From contig NZ_CP063400.1 in assembly GCF_021729865.1 (NCBI RefSeq), positions 372,001 through 436,000 on the forward strand: 64,000 nucleotides of DNA, read 5' to 3'. The stretch's first letter is position 1, and each line of letters starts with the position of its first letter. The DNA comes from Hydrogenophaga sp. SL48. GTDB lineage: Bacteria; Pseudomonadota; Gammaproteobacteria; Burkholderiales; Burkholderiaceae_C. Position numbers and translations under genes: made by a program. Under the pieces are notes generated by a model. The model was not told where the DNA came from, did not search any database, and saw nothing but the letters and a program-made list of their open reading frames with translations. Positions 45,654-53,445 of the stretch are shown here, piece after piece.

Positions 45654-45899
45654 GGTCTTCGGCGACCGGGGTGACCGGCTCCGCTCATGTCCCCCGACGG
45701 CCTGCGGCCGTCTCCTCCTTGACTTCGCTGCGCCGGTCACCCCGATCACCGAAGACCTCTTGGCGCGCCAGTCGGAGAGCAGACAAACCATGCCCCTGGT
45801 TGCTGAGGCCTTGGCGTTCTGCAAAGCGAAGTAAAGGAGGAGACGGCCGAAGGCCGTCGGGGGACATGAGCGGCGCAGAGCGCCAAGGCCTCAGCAGCC
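45654..45899. repeat. Composite inverted doublet element, locus 1 (two structured units)
   Basis: The 312 bases between convergent algR and recJ contain no gene. Unit 1 (45654-45757, minus orientation) and unit 2 (45798-45899, plus orientation) face each other across a 40-base spacer with TGGCGCGCCA at 45761-45770. Each has a 25-base outer stem of its own sequence, an inner GACGGCC-GNA-GGCCGTC hairpin, and conserved linkers AAGGAGGA and CGGGGGACATGAGCGG. A short CCGCGAGGTGC follows unit 2. The same architecture occurs at 53106-53355. No transposase gene is nearby. Details are in the findings. Confidence 0.8.
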
Positions 45900-45919
45900 C
45901 GCGAGGTGCATGAAGGCCA

Positions 45920-47656
45920 TCAGACCTCAGCCGCCTCGATGAGAAACCGGACCCGCCGCTGACCCTGCCACTCATCCGCATCGAGCCGGAAGGCCAGCTT
46001 CACCCGCTCAGGCAAAGGCTCGGTGTGGCCGAACCAGATGCCGTCCACCGGGTCACCCTGGTGCTTCATCTTGAGCGCGAGGTGCTTCTCTCCCACCAGC
46101 CGCTGCGACACGATTTGCAGCTCCTCGCAGAACACCGGCGGCGCAAACCCCTGACCCCACACCTCGTGGTGCAGCGTGTCCACCAGGTCGGTGCGGCGGT
46201 ACTGCTTGTCCAGCGCGCCGTCGGCCTCCATGCGGCGCTGCAGCGTGGCGGCGTCCAGCCATTCGTGGGCCACCTGCTGCAGCGCGGCCTCGAAGATGTC
46301 CAGGTGCTCTTCGTCGATGGTGCAGCCCGCCGCCATCGCGTGGCCACCGAAGCGCAACAACACGCCCGGGTGGCGCTTCGCCACGAGGTCCAGCGCGTCG
46401 CGCAAATGGAACCCGGGAATGGAGCGGCCCGAGCCCTTGAGCTCGTTTTCCTTGCCCTCGGCGCCGCTGGCGGCGAACACGAAGGTGGGGCGGTGCATCT
46501 TGTCTTTCAGGCGCGACGCCACGATGCCGACCACGCCTTCGTGGAAATCCGGGTCGAACACGATCAGCGCCGGCGGCGGCTCTTCGGATTCGTCGAACAT
46601 CTCTTCGGCCAGCAACAGGGCCTGATCGCGCATCTCGCCCTCGATGGCCTTGCGCTCGCGGTTGATGCCGTCGAGCGTGCGCGCGAGCTCGTCGGCGCGC
46701 AGGCCGTCGTCGGTGGTCAGGCACTCAATGCCCAGCGTCATGTCGGCCAGGCGGCCGGCGGCGTTCAGGCGCGGGCCGAGGGCGAACCCGAAGTCGAAAC
46801 TGGTGGCCTTGGCCGGCTGGCGCGATGCGACGTTGAACAGCGCCGTCATGCCCGGCGGCATGGCGCCGGCGCGCACGCGCTTGAGCCCCTGCGCCACGAG
46901 GCGGCGGTTGTTGGCGTCGAGCTTGACCACGTCGGCGACCGTGCCCAAGGCGACCAGGGGCAGCAGCGCATCGATCTTCGGCTGTGTCTTGGCATCGAAC
47001 ACACCCCGCTCGCGCAGCTCCGCGCGCAAGGCGAGCAACACATAGAACATCACGCCCACGCCCGCAATCGCCTTGCTCTCGAAGTCGCAGCCCGGCTGGT
47101 TGGGGTTGACGATCACGCAGTCGGCGGGCACCACGACCTCGCCGCCCTTCAGCGCCGGCAGGTGGTGGTCGGTCACGATGACCTGCAGGCCCAGCTCGCG
47201 CGCGGCACGCACGCCGTCGAGGCTGGCGATGCCGTTGTCCACGGTGACCAGCACATCAGCCCCCTGCGCCTTCACGCGTTTGGCGATGGCGGGTGTGAGG
47301 CCGTAGCCGTCGGTCACGCGGTCTGGCACCAGGTAGTTCATGCGGTCAAAGCCCATGGGCGCACCCAGCAGGCGCAGGCCGCGCAGGCCGACCGCGCAGG
47401 CGGTGGCGCCGTCGCAGTCGTAGTCGGCCACGATGCAGATGGCTTTTTTCGCGGCCATGGCGTCGGCCAGCGCGCGCGCGGCCTCCGCCGCGCCTTTCAT
47501 GGAGGCGGGCGGCAACAGCAGCGAGAGCGCGTCGTCGAGCTGCTCCTTGGTGGTGATGCCGCGCGCGGCGAACAGGCGCGCCAGCAGCGGGTGCACGCCG
47601 CCTTGCTCCAGCGCCCAGGCGGCACGGGGGGGGACATCGCGGGTGATGATCTTCAT
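45920..47656 (-). CDS. recJ: Single-stranded-DNA-specific exonuclease RecJ
   Basis: 578 residues from ATG 47656; the frame is open upstream but that part overlaps the preceding gene. DHH-family 5'-3' exonuclease acting in recombination and mismatch repair. Motifs: ICIVADYDCDGATACAVGLR (DHH motif I), DNGIASLDGV, VIVTDHHLPAL with the DHH motif, LGPRLNAAGRL, and the DHHA1 motif GSGRSIPGFHLRDALDL with FGGHAMAAGCTI. The OB-like C-terminal domain is present. It overlaps the upstream gene by 4 bases, so is translationally coupled to it. Confidence 0.95.
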   Translation of the reverse strand: MKIITRDVPPRAAWALEQGGVHPLLARLFAARGITTKEQLDDALSLLLPPASMKGAAEAARALADAMAAKKAICIVADYDCDGATACAVGLRGLRLLGAPMGFDRMNYLVPDRVTDGYGLTPAIAKRVKAQGADVLVTVDNGIASLDGVRAARELGLQVIVTDHHLPALKGGEVVVPADCVIVNPNQPGCDFESKAIAGVGVMFYVLLALRAELRERGVFDAKTQPKIDALLPLVALGTVADVVKLDANNRRLVAQGLKRVRAGAMPPGMTALFNVASRQPAKATSFDFGFALGPRLNAAGRLADMTLGIECLTTDDGLRADELARTLDGINRERKAIEGEMRDQALLLAEEMFDESEEPPPALIVFDPDFHEGVVGIVASRLKDKMHRPTFVFAASGAEGKENELKGSGRSIPGFHLRDALDLVAKRHPGVLLRFGGHAMAAGCTIDEEHLDIFEAALQQVAHEWLDAATLQRRMEADGALDKQYRRTDLVDTLHHEVWGQGFAPPVFCEELQIVSQRLVGEKHLALKMKHQGDPVDGIWFGHTEPLPERVKLAFRLDADEWQGQRRVRFLIEAAEV

Positions 47657-48633
47657 AGGTCTTTCAGGGTCTGGCTGGCCGGCGCGCGGCCGAGCAGGTG
47701 TTTGAACGGGCGGGTCAGGCGCGCGAAGGCGCTGACGGGCTGGGTGGTCCAGGTGCGGGCGTGGCGCTCGCCGCAAAGCGTGAGGGTGACGCGGTCGCCG
47801 CGCTGAGCTGCGGCCAGCAGAGCGGCGATCTCGTTCGCGTCCAGGGCTTGCCAGGCGGCCTGCCAGCCCGCCCAGTCGGCCTGCAGGGCGGCCTGGCGCA
47901 GGCCCTCGGGCATGGTGGGTGGTTCGCGCAGCGCGGGCACGCTGTCGAGCGCGCCCGCACCGTGCACCCAGAAACCGTTGACCGGCAGCAGGCCGCGGGC
48001 GGTGCGCGCGTCGTGCACCGGGTGGGTGTAGAAGAGCATCTGCGCTTCGCTCTGCAGGCGCTTGAGCAGTTGTGCGCCGGCCGGGTTGGCGGGGCTCTCG
48101 GTCATCCAGGCGTCCACCTGGCGCCCGCTCACGCGGTCCAGGCTGGCGCAGGCAACGCCACGCAGTGGTTCGCCGCTGGCGTGCCACTGGGTGGCGCTGT
48201 CAAAACGCAGGGTGATGCCGTCCTCGGCGCAGAACGGCGCGAGCGCGTTCAGCAGCGCGCGCGATTCGGCCTCGGGCAGGTCGAGTTGCGAGCCGGGCAG
48301 CAGTTGCACCATCTCCATGCCCACCTGAAAGTGGCAGGGGCTGAACCAGGCCTGCGGCACCGTGGGGGCATCGCTCTGCGCCGCCACCCAGGGAATGCGG
48401 CCGTCGCCGGCCACCGGCAGGCCCAGCGCCCGCGCCAGGGCCCGCTCGTGCGGCGGGCTCAGGGCCTCGTCTTCGCCCCGGTCGGGCGCCTGTTCGGTCA
48501 GCAGGGCCAGCAGTTCGGTCAGCCGGGGCAGCGGCAACCCGGGCAGCAGGGCCTGGCATTCGGGGGCACCGGCGGCGGCAAAGGGAACCAGCAGGTGGCG
48601 GGACGACTCGGGAACCAGGGGCGGGGCAGGCAT
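47653..48633 (-). CDS. RpfE-like / COG4255-type protein
   Basis: 326 residues from ATG 48633. In Burkholderiales this position before recJ is usually occupied by a protein annotated as phosphoglycerate-mutase-like regulatory protein RpfE. The window sequence agrees: ECQALLPGLPLPRLTELLAL, SPCHFQVGMEMVQLLPGSQL, and GLLPVNGFWVHGAGALDSVP. It lacks the metal-binding signature of true independent phosphoglycerate mutases, so I infer no mutase activity. Its role is unknown; the link to RecJ by overlapping translation is conserved, as far as I recall. Confidence 0.7.
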   Translation of the reverse strand: MPAPPLVPESSRHLLVPFAAAGAPECQALLPGLPLPRLTELLALLTEQAPDRGEDEALSPPHERALARALGLPVAGDGRIPWVAAQSDAPTVPQAWFSPCHFQVGMEMVQLLPGSQLDLPEAESRALLNALAPFCAEDGITLRFDSATQWHASGEPLRGVACASLDRVSGRQVDAWMTESPANPAGAQLLKRLQSEAQMLFYTHPVHDARTARGLLPVNGFWVHGAGALDSVPALREPPTMPEGLRQAALQADWAGWQAAWQALDANEIAALLAAAQRGDRVTLTLCGERHARTWTTQPVSAFARLTRPFKHLLGRAPASQTLKDL

Positions 48634-48677
48634 GACGCGATTGTCGGGGATGCCACAATCGCCGCTGGAATCCATTC

Positions 48678-49934
48678 ATGCAAACCCCCTACGAACTCAT
48701 CCTCGGCTGGCGCTACACCCGCGCCGGCCGCGCCACCCGGCGCAACGGCTTCATCTCCTTCATCTCGGGCGTGTCCATGTTGGGCATCGCGCTTGGCGTG
48801 GCCGCGCTCATCGTCGTGTTGTCGGTGATGAACGGTTTCCAGAAAGAGGTGCGCGACCGCATGCTGGGCGTGCTCTCCCACATCGAACTGTTTGAACCCG
48901 GAGGCCAGGCGATTCCGAACCTGGAGTCGGTGCTCGCCACCGTGCGCAAGAACCCCGAGGTCGTGGGCGCCGCGCCGTTCGTGGGCGCGCAGGCGCTGCT
49001 GGCGCGTGGCGAAGACATGAAGGGCGCGCTGGTGCGCGGCATCGACCCGGCGCTGGAGCCGCAGGTCACCGACCTCGCCAAGGACCTCTCGCAGACCGTG
49101 CTGCCGCGCCTGGTGCCCGGCGAGTTCGGGATCATCCTGGGCGGTGAACTCGCGCGCAGCCTGGGTGTGGGCACCGGCGACACCGTGACCCTGATCGCGC
49201 CCAGCGGGCAGGTGACCCCGGCCGGTGTGGTGCCGCGCATCCGCCAGATGTCGGTGGTGGGCACCTTTGATTCGGGCCACTACGAGTACGACTCTGCGCT
49301 GGCCCTGCTGCACCAGGACGACGCGGCGCGCATCTTCCGCGTGGAAGGGCCGACAGGCGTGCGCATCAAGATCCGCGACCTGCACCAGGCGCGCGAGGTC
49401 GCCATCGAGCTGGCCAGCCAGCTCGACCCGGGGCTGCTGGTGCGCGACTGGACGCGCCAGAACCGCACCTGGTTCGCGGCGGTGCAGCTCGAAAAACGCA
49501 TGATGTTCATCATCCTCACCCTGATCGTGGCGGTGGCGGCGTTCAACCTCGTGTCCACGCTGGTGATGACCGTGACCGACAAGCGCGCCGACATCGCCAT
49601 CCTGCGCACGCTGGGCGCGAGCCCGAAAAGCATCATGGGCATCTTCATGGTGCAGGGCGCCATGGTGGGCGTGATCGGCACCGGGCTGGGCCTGCTGCTG
49701 GGCCTGGGCATCGCCTTCAACATCGACACCATCGTGCCCGCGCTGGAGCGCGCGCTGGGCGCGAGCTTCCTGCCGCAGGACATCTACCTGATCAGCCGCA
49801 TGCCCAGCGACCCGCAGCGCAGCGACATCATGCCGATCGCGGTGATCTCGCTGGTGCTGGCCTTTCTGGCCACGATCTACCCGAGCTGGCGCGCGAGCCG
49901 CGTGAACCCTGCGGAAGCACTGCGCTATGAGTGA
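48678..49934 (+). CDS. lolC: Lipoprotein-releasing ABC transporter permease LolC/LolE
   Basis: 418 residues. MacB/FtsX-like permease: an N-terminal helix ([20 protein letters not shown]), a large periplasmic loop (about 45-265), and three C-terminal helices ending with [18 protein letters not shown]. LolC/E with LolD releases outer-membrane lipoproteins from the inner membrane to LolA. A single permease gene is present, as in species with a LolF-type homodimer. It overlaps lolD by 8 bases. Confidence 0.92.
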   Translation: MQTPYELILGWRYTRAGRATRRNGFISFISGVSMLGIALGVAALIVVLSVMNGFQKEVRDRMLGVLSHIELFEPGGQAIPNLESVLATVRKNPEVVGAAPFVGAQALLARGEDMKGALVRGIDPALEPQVTDLAKDLSQTVLPRLVPGEFGIILGGELARSLGVGTGDTVTLIAPSGQVTPAGVVPRIRQMSVVGTFDSGHYEYDSALALLHQDDAARIFRVEGPTGVRIKIRDLHQAREVAIELASQLDPGLLVRDWTRQNRTWFAAVQLEKRMMFIILTLIVAVAAFNLVSTLVMTVTDKRADIAILRTLGASPKSIMGIFMVQGAMVGVIGTGLGLLLGLGIAFNIDTIVPALERALGASFLPQDIYLISRMPSDPQRSDIMPIAVISLVLAFLATIYPSWRASRVNPAEALRYE

Positions 49935-50688
49935 CATCAATAATCCCGTTCGTCCTGAGCCTGTCGAAGGACTCTCCAACACGGTGGCCAAGGCTTCGAC
50001 AGGCTCAGCCCGAACGGATGTGGTTTTGAGCGCAAACAGCCTGACCAAACGTTTCACCGAAGGCCGGCTCGACGTGACCGTTCTGAAAGGCGTGGACCTC
50101 ACCGTGCGCGCGGGCGAGACCATCGCCATCGTCGGCGCCTCGGGCTCGGGCAAGAGCACGCTGCTGCACCTGTTGGGTGGGCTGGACGCGCCCACCTCGG
50201 GCAGCGTCACGCTGATGGGCCAGCCCCTGGCCGGCCTGAGCGCCGCGCAGCAGGGCGAGCTCCGTAACAAACACCTGGGCTTTGTTTACCAGTTCCACCA
50301 TTTGTTGCCCGAGTTCAGCGCGCGCGACAACGTGGCCATGCCGCTGTGGATCCGGCGGCAGCCGCGCGGCGAGGCCGGCGCCCAGGCGGCGAAAGTGCTC
50401 GCCAAGGTGGGCCTGTCCGAACGGCTGCAGCACCGGCCCGCCGAGCTGTCGGGCGGCGAGCGCCAGCGCGTGGCGATCGCGCGGGCGCTGGTGGCGAACC
50501 CGGCCTGCGTGCTGGCGGACGAACCCACCGGCAACCTCGACCGCGCGACCGCCGACGGCGTGTTCGAGTTGATGCTGCAACTGGCCCGCGATCAGGGCAC
50601 GGCGTTCATCGTAGTCACCCACGACGAAACCCTGGCCGCGCGCTGCGGCCGGGTGCTGCGGCTCACGGCCGGGGTGCTGACCGGCTGA
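49927..50688 (+). CDS. lolD: Lipoprotein-releasing ABC ATPase LolD, with REP-encoded N-terminal extension
   Basis: 253 residues. ABC motifs are intact: Walker [10 protein letters not shown], signature [15 protein letters not shown], Walker [13 protein letters not shown] and switch His in VVTHDETLA. The conserved domain starts near residue 35 ([13 protein letters not shown]). The first about 30 residues (RPEPVEG and ASTGSARTD) are the translation of a palindromic REP element, not LolD sequence. The ATG overlaps the lolC stop. The insertion in this position leaves the reading frame open. Confidence 0.94.
   Translation: MSDINNPVRPEPVEGLSNTVAKASTGSARTDVVLSANSLTKRFTEGRLDVTVLKGVDLTVRAGETIAIVGASGSGKSTLLHLLGGLDAPTSGSVTLMGQPLAGLSAAQQGELRNKHLGFVYQFHHLLPEFSARDNVAMPLWIRRQPRGEAGAQAAKVLAKVGLSERLQHRPAELSGGERQRVAIARALVANPACVLADEPTGNLDRATADGVFELMLQLARDQGTAFIVVTHDETLAARCGRVLRLTAGVLTG
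49946..50017. repeat. REP-type palindrome inside the lolD coding region
   Basis: Arms CCGTTCGTCCTGAGCCTGTC... (49946-49969) and ...GACAGGCTCAGCCCGAACGG (49994-50017) are 24 bases each, nearly perfectly complementary, with a 24-base loop. The peptide read through both arms is RPEPVEG...[10 protein letters not shown] truncated relative occurs in repeat copy D at about 18892-18912. Confidence 0.85.
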
Positions 50689-51205
50689 AGCGCAGCGGCT
50701 GGTCCATGCCCTCGACGTGGATCAGCAGCGCGCCGTCTTTCACCTCGTAGCGCTGCGCCTTCTGCAGCGCGCCCAGGTAGCGCGATTCTTGCTCGCTGGA
50801 TGGTGAAAAACAGACGGTCTCGCTTCTTGACATCGGGCCCAGAATTACTCTGTAGGTTTTGGCGATTTCGCATCGGTCTAAGGCGACAGGTGCTGAAACG
50901 CTGCTGCATGGACCTGCTCCCGTCATTCGGCCAGCATCAATCAGTTCAAGCGAAGGTTCCTGATTGGGCGCCGATGCCTCAGTTTGAGAAACAAGTCTTG
51001 CACGACCGGTGACACCAGCTTTCGCGGGAACGAAGACAAGCGACAGCTCGGTATTTGCCGACAATGCCTCCACTCCGATGTGTGTTGCACGCCATTGCGT
51101 TCCCCACATCACCGTCGGTTCGTGGCAGTGGTCGCCACTTCGGCTGGCGCAACCTGAAATCCACACGCTCAGCGCGCAGACGGCAATCCCCGTCATAGTG
51201 CTCAT
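50663..51205 (-). CDS. META-domain-like lipoprotein paralogue (altered 3' end)
   Basis: 180 residues from ATG 51205. A lipobox ISGC occurs near residue 19 ([15 protein letters not shown]), so lipid attachment is likely. The first part ([18 protein letters not shown]) resembles the upstream META protein (LWGSEWRLLELGG) only distantly, while the end [17 protein letters not shown], then [14 protein letters not shown], is nearly identical. Its stop has moved: it reads past the homologous end and terminates within the lolD 3' region (26-base antisense overlap). Its base composition between 50800 and 51200 is less GC-rich than its surroundings. Confidence 0.75.
   Translation of the reverse strand: MSTMTGIAVCALSVWISGCASRSGDHCHEPTVMWGTQWRATHIGVEALSANTELSLVFVPAKAGVTGRARLVSQTEASAPNQEPSLELIDAGRMTGAGPCSSVSAPVALDRCEIAKTYRVILGPMSRSETVCFSPSSEQESRYLGALQKAQRYEVKDGALLIHVEGMDQPLRFSRSAPRP
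50686..50799. repeat. Direct repeat, copy 1 (with 51243-51356)
   Basis: About 114 bases at roughly 95 percent identity (6 differences by eye) to 51243-51356. It begins exactly at the lolD stop codon and encodes the shared C-terminus of the two META lipoproteins. The 5' parts of the genes are not similar at DNA level, so this is best explained by gene conversion. Confidence 0.85.
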
Positions 51206-51225
51206 CTGGTTCCGCGCTCTCACTT

Positions 51226-51663
51226 TCACGGTGTCTTTCTGATGAAGCGCAGCGGCTGGTCCATGCCCTCGACGTGGATCAGCAGCGAGCCGTCTTTCAC
51301 CTCGTAGCGCTGCGCCTTCTGCAGCGCACCCAGGTAGCGCATTTCCTGCTGGCTGGCGCCGCCCATGCAGGCCATCTTGGTCGCGGCGAGCGGGCCGAAG
51401 CGGATGCGGTCGCGGTGAATCTCCACCGTGCCGAAGAAGCGGTTGCACGAGCCGTGACCGGCCGCCTGACCGGGTTGCGGGAAGGCGAGCGTGGCGGCCG
51501 GTTGCGCCATGGCCGCCTGGCCGCCCAGTTCGAGCAACCGCCATTCGCTGCCCCAGAGTGGCACCGGTGTGGACGGGGCTGTGCCGCTGGCCGCGCAACC
51601 GGCCAGCGCGGCGATCAGCGGAATGCAAAAGGCAAAGCGGAAGCGGGGCAGGTGCAGCGACAT
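51226..51663 (-). CDS. META-domain (HslJ-like) lipoprotein
   Basis: 145 residues from ATG 51663. The signal peptide ends at the lipobox LAGC (CIPLIAALAGCAASG). The META domain shows WGSEWRLLELGGQAAMAQ, HGSCNRFFGTVEIHRDRIRF, GPLAATKMACMG and the late RYEVKDGSLLIHV, close to HslJ, a heat-inducible outer-membrane lipoprotein. Function is not settled in the family. It is the first gene of a two-gene run with the paralogue 20 bases downstream and is divergent from tatD. Confidence 0.88.
   Translation of the reverse strand: MSLHLPRFRFAFCIPLIAALAGCAASGTAPSTPVPLWGSEWRLLELGGQAAMAQPAATLAFPQPGQAAGHGSCNRFFGTVEIHRDRIRFGPLAATKMACMGGASQQEMRYLGALQKAQRYEVKDGSLLIHVEGMDQPLRFIRKTP
51243..51356. repeat. Direct repeat, copy 2 (with 50686-50799)
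   Basis: Matching copy of the 114-base segment, inside the META lipoprotein gene. Probably the donor, because here the reading frame ends at its own stop 17 bases beyond. Confidence 0.8.
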
Positions 51664-51739
51664 GAAACATCCTCCTGAGTGGTGTGCATCCCGCGCCAAC
51701 AGCGGCACGGGCACAATGAACGAAGGAGTTATACCCCTG

Positions 51740-52588
51740 ATGTGGATCGACACCCATTGCCATCTGGACGCCCCCTCATTCGGCCCCGACCACGAGGGTG
51801 CGGTGACCGCGCGTGCGCTGGCTGCCGAGAGGGGTGTCGGGCTCTGCGTCATCCCGGCGGTCGAGCGCAGCAACCTCGACACGGTGCGCCGGCTCGCGCA
51901 CCGGCTGGGTGACGCCTACGCGCTGGGCATCCACCCGCTGTACGTGCCCCAGGCGGACGATGCCGATCTGACTCATCTCGACGCCGCGCTCACCGAACAC
52001 CGCGACGATCCCAGGCTGGTGGCGGTGGGCGAGATCGGGCTGGACTTCTTCGTGCCCGCGCTGTGCGAACCCGCGATGCGCGAACGCCAGATCCGCTTCT
52101 ACCGTGCGCAACTGCGGCTCGCACGCAAGCACGGCTTGCCCGTGATCGTGCACGTGCGGCGCAGCGCCGACGTGCTGCTCAAACACCTTCGCGAGCTGCC
52201 CACGGGCGGCGGCATCGCCCACGCCTACAACGGCAGCGCGGCGCAGGCCAAGGCTTTCATCGACCTGGGTTTCAAACTCGGGTTCGGGGGCGCCGCGACC
52301 TTCGAGCCGGCGCTGAAGTTGCGTGCCCTGGCGGCCGAGCTGCCGCTGGATGCGCTGGTGCTGGAGACCGACGCGCCCGACATTCCGCCCCACTGGCTCT
52401 ACGCCACCGCCGCCGAGCGTGCGGCGGGCAAACCACAGGGCGTGAACACGCCGGCCGAGCTGCCGCGCATCGGCGCGGTGATCGCGGGTCTGCGTGGGCT
52501 GTCGCCAGAGGCCCTGGCGCAGGCGAGCACCGCCAACGCGATGGCCGCGCTGCCCCGGCTGGCGGCACTGGCGCCCGTGCAGCGATGA
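51740..52588 (+). CDS. tatD: TatD family deoxyribonuclease
   Basis: 282 residues from ATG 51740 (GAAGGAG upstream; another ATG at 51716 gives 8 extra residues). Metal-dependent hydrolase with MWIDTHCHLDAPSF at the start, AVGEIGLDFF, GLPVIVHVRRS, and LETDAPDIPPHW, the TatD signature residues. The enzyme trims single-stranded DNA in repair and fragmentation. The stop overlaps the next gene (ATGA), so the two are coupled. Confidence 0.92.
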   Translation: MWIDTHCHLDAPSFGPDHEGAVTARALAAERGVGLCVIPAVERSNLDTVRRLAHRLGDAYALGIHPLYVPQADDADLTHLDAALTEHRDDPRLVAVGEIGLDFFVPALCEPAMRERQIRFYRAQLRLARKHGLPVIVHVRRSADVLLKHLRELPTGGGIAHAYNGSAAQAKAFIDLGFKLGFGGAATFEPALKLRALAAELPLDALVLETDAPDIPPHWLYATAAERAAGKPQGVNTPAELPRIGAVIAGLRGLSPEALAQASTANAMAALPRLAALAPVQR

Positions 52589-53082
52589 GCCGCCTGGAAG
52601 GTTTGCCGCCGGTGCTGGACGCGCGCACGCGCCTGCTGGTGCTGGGCAGCTTTCCGGGGGTGGCGTCGTTGCGTGCGCAGCAGTATTACGGCCACCCGCA
52701 GAACCAGTTCTGGAAAATCCTGGGGGCCTTGTGGGGCATGGACTTGAAGGTGTTGCCGTATGAGGCGCGCGTCGCGGCTCTGCTGGCGCATGGTCTGGGG
52801 GTGTGGGACGTGTACGGGGCTTGCGAGCGCGAGGGCAGCCTGGACGCGGACATCCGCCACGCGGAGCTCAACGATTTCGCGTGGGTGCAGCGGCAGTGCC
52901 CGCTGCTGGAGGGCATAGCCCACAACGGGGGTGAGAGCTACCGGCATTCGAAGCACACCTCGTCGCTCGGGGTGCCTGTTTACAAACTGCCTTCGACGAG
53001 TCCGGCCAATGCGGGTTGGTCGTTTGAGCGAAAGCTGGCGGCCTGGGCTGAGGTGTTGCGTTTGCACGCTGTTGCTTTGTAG
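52585..53082 (+). CDS. DNA-deoxyinosine (uracil/hypoxanthine) glycosylase, UDG superfamily
   Basis: 165 residues. LLVLGSFPGVASLRAQQYYG with HPQNQFWKILGAL matches the family 6 (hypoxanthine-DNA glycosylase) active-site loop, and NGGESYRHSKHTSSLGVPVY the late substrate loop with LPSTSPAN. It would start base-excision repair of deaminated adenine. It overlaps tatD by 4 bases, pairing two DNA-repair functions. The 363 bases that follow hold only the composite repeat. Confidence 0.9.
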   Translation: MSRLEGLPPVLDARTRLLVLGSFPGVASLRAQQYYGHPQNQFWKILGALWGMDLKVLPYEARVAALLAHGLGVWDVYGACEREGSLDADIRHAELNDFAWVQRQCPLLEGIAHNGGESYRHSKHTSSLGVPVYKLPSTSPANAGWSFERKLAAWAEVLRLHAVAL

Positions 53083-53105
53083 CTTCGCCTGGCATCTGCC
53101 TCGCG

Positions 53106-53355
53106 GGATCGCTGGGGCGGTGCGTTCTGCGCCGCTCGTGTCCCCCGGACCGGGCTTCGCCCGGTCCTCCTCCTTTTACCTCGCTCTGCAGAGCGCACCG
53201 CCCCAGCGATCCGGGACAGTGTTGGCGCTCCAAGGTTGGCGCGCCACGACCTTTGCTGGAGGTTGGTGATCGGTCGCCGACGCAGCGAAATAAAGGAGGA
53301 GGGCCGGAACGGCCCGGGGGACATTCGCGGAGTCGGCCGCCGGTCGCCAACCTCC
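53106..53355. repeat. Composite inverted doublet element, locus 2 (two structured units)
   Basis: The gap of 363 bases between convergent UDG-like gene and mscS contains no gene. Unit 3 (53106-53212, minus orientation) and unit 4 (53258-53355, plus orientation) are inverted around a 45-base spacer holding TGGCGCGCCA at 53237-53246. Unit 3 has 25-base arms (one deviation) and the inner stem GGACCGGGC-GAA-GCCCGGTCC. Unit 4 has 24-base arms and GGGCCG-GAA-CGGCCC. Conserved linkers AAAGGAGGA and CGGGGGACA are present in both, and CCGCGAGG follows each unit on its own strand. Confidence 0.8.
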
Positions 53356-53445
53356 CCGCGAGGTGCTAGCCCAAAAACAGCAGCACAAAAGAAAAGCCGC
53401 CCGGCGCGAACACACGGCGGCTTCAATTCAAACCGAGCAGGAAGC

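Noticed and set aside
45671..45981. Small open frames in the repeat locus (80-98 codons)
   Set aside because: They follow the inverted repeat and have no coding features; structure explains them better.
50592..50909. A 105-codon minus-strand frame across the lolD end
   Set aside because: It lies in another frame over the META paralogue tail and the lolD 3' end and has no motif.
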